64,000 nt of DNA, taken from Acidisoma sp965199065 (GTDB lineage Bacteria > Pseudomonadota > Alphaproteobacteria > Acetobacterales > Acetobacteraceae). The stretch covers positions 1,302,001 through 1,366,000 of the forward strand of contig NZ_CBDAQN010000003.1 of the NCBI RefSeq assembly GCF_965199065.1. The letters are read 5' to 3'. Both the position numbers and the translations under genes were made by a program. The notes below the pieces were generated by a model. The model saw only the letters and a program-made list of their open reading frames with translations, searched no databases and was not told the DNA's origin. This document shows, piece by piece, positions 63,361 to 64,000 of this stretch (positions are counted from its first letter, which is position 1; each line of letters opens with the position of its first letter).

Positions 63361-64000
63361 TGCTGAAGATCGTCGGCTACCCCGACCGCTACAGCGTCGC
63401 ACCAGGCGAGCCGATCGCCTTCCAGATCTCGCTCGAGGAAGGCGACAGCTACGCCGCCCGGATCGTTCGCGTCGTCAACGGCGACATCAATCCGGCCGGT
63501 CCCGGCCTCGATCTCCCGCACCTGCCGAGCGCAGTCGACGGCCAGTATCAAGGAAGAGTGCGCCGCGCCGATGCGGGGTCATATCTCGTGGTGCAGGATT
63601 TCCCGGCGCTCGGGGGCGACAGCGCGTTCACCTTCCGTGCCATGATCTGGCCGACACTGCTCGCCCGCTCCGGTCAGGTATTGGCAGCGCAATGGGACGC
63701 TGCAACCCAAAGCGGCTTCATGCTGGCGATCGACGATGGACAGCTGACGCTGGTGGTCGGCGATGGATTGGGCTCCGTCAGAGGGGAAACGCTGAGTGCC
63801 CGGATGCTCGACCGCAAATGGTACTACGTGACGCTTACGGTCGATCCCGTTGCCGGCCGTTTCCACCTGGGTCAGACCGCAACGCAGACCGATTTCGGAG
63901 TAAGTGACAGCGGCGATCGCGATGACGCGCTGCCTCTCACGCCCCGCCCTGTTGCAGTGCCATTCTATCTGGCCGGCGCACCTCAGGCGGACGGCACCAT
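63360..64000 (+). CDS. N,N-dimethylformamidase large (beta) subunit-like protein, partial
   Basis: The first 213 residues are present; the gene runs off the right edge. It opens with the family-typical MLKIVGYPDRYSVAPGEPIA, a beta-sandwich lead, and then a LamG/concanavalin-like domain (SAFTFRAMIWPTLL; QVLAAQWDAATQSGF; RKWYYVTLTVDPVAGRFHLG). The catalytic iron-binding part of such enzymes would follow beyond 64000. The enzyme hydrolyses N-substituted formamides to formate and an amine, in the cytoplasm. Linkage to a sugar-type importer and an RpiR regulator points to an unusual amide substrate. Confidence 0.8.
   Translation, partial: MLKIVGYPDRYSVAPGEPIAFQISLEEGDSYAARIVRVVNGDINPAGPGLDLPHLPSAVDGQYQGRVRRADAGSYLVVQDFPALGGDSAFTFRAMIWPTLLARSGQVLAAQWDAATQSGFMLAIDDGQLTLVVGDGLGSVRGETLSARMLDRKWYYVTLTVDPVAGRFHLGQTATQTDFGVSDSGDRDDALPLTPRPVAVPFYLAGAPQADGT

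Overview
This is a gene-dense, high-GC bacterial chromosome segment that reads best as an alphaproteobacterium. The evidence is the HrcA/GrpE/DnaK/DnaJ set, intracellular PHA depolymerase, rsmI next to an LppC-type lipoprotein, a Tat-dependent amine oxidase, a LuxR/FixJ-style sensor and a fused HldE. The family could be a Rhodospirillales or Hyphomicrobiales relative; the sequence alone does not settle it. I saw no rRNA, tRNA, CRISPR array, transposase or prophage gene.

Layout. 0-4 kb: two cupins, an FAD-linked D-lactate/glycolate-type dehydrogenase and an aldehyde dehydrogenase. 4-21 kb: mostly conserved genes, with dnaJ, dnaK and grpE on the minus strand, a PhoR-like kinase, an LppC/LpoA-like lipoprotein diverging from rsmI, phaZ, a glutathione transferase, hrcA, a DMT transporter, a TetR regulator, chaA, hemW, an AI-2E-type permease and a zinc alcohol dehydrogenase. 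21-33 kb: a secreted trypsin-like protease with an RTX-like tail, then a minus-strand run of chemoreceptor, Sel1 protein and di-heme peroxidase, then a 1490-residue CheB-CheR-kinase-receiver-receiver-HTH fusion, a lone receiver and a slipin. 33-41 kb: a ribose-type ABC importer followed by a decaying catabolic locus (frameshifted MarR, SDR lacking an internal segment, intact FAD oxidoreductase, wrecked peptide-binding pseudogene). 41-44 kb: methyltransferase, Tat-exported flavin amine oxidase, cytochrome c and a small exported protein in one operon. 44-49 kb: hldE, an AGE-family epimerase, hldD and ugd, for heptose and glucuronate precursors of surface polysaccharide. 49-58 kb: a LuxR regulator, a YhaO/YhaN nuclease-ATPase pair and a CHASE-GGDEF-EAL protein.

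58-64 kb is the most interesting part. An RpiR regulator diverges from a tightly packed operon: a Tat-type solute-binding protein, two permeases, a Gfo/Idh/MocA oxidoreductase, and two genes that look like the small and large subunits of an N,N-dimethylformamidase-type amidohydrolase. The last gene runs off the window. The adjacent start and stop codons and the operator-like repeats in front suggest one regulated import-and-degradation pathway for an N-substituted amide or amide-linked sugar derivative.

Where genes have several possible starts, the chosen start is explained in the entry. All functional calls come from reading motifs and family patterns; no database search was run.
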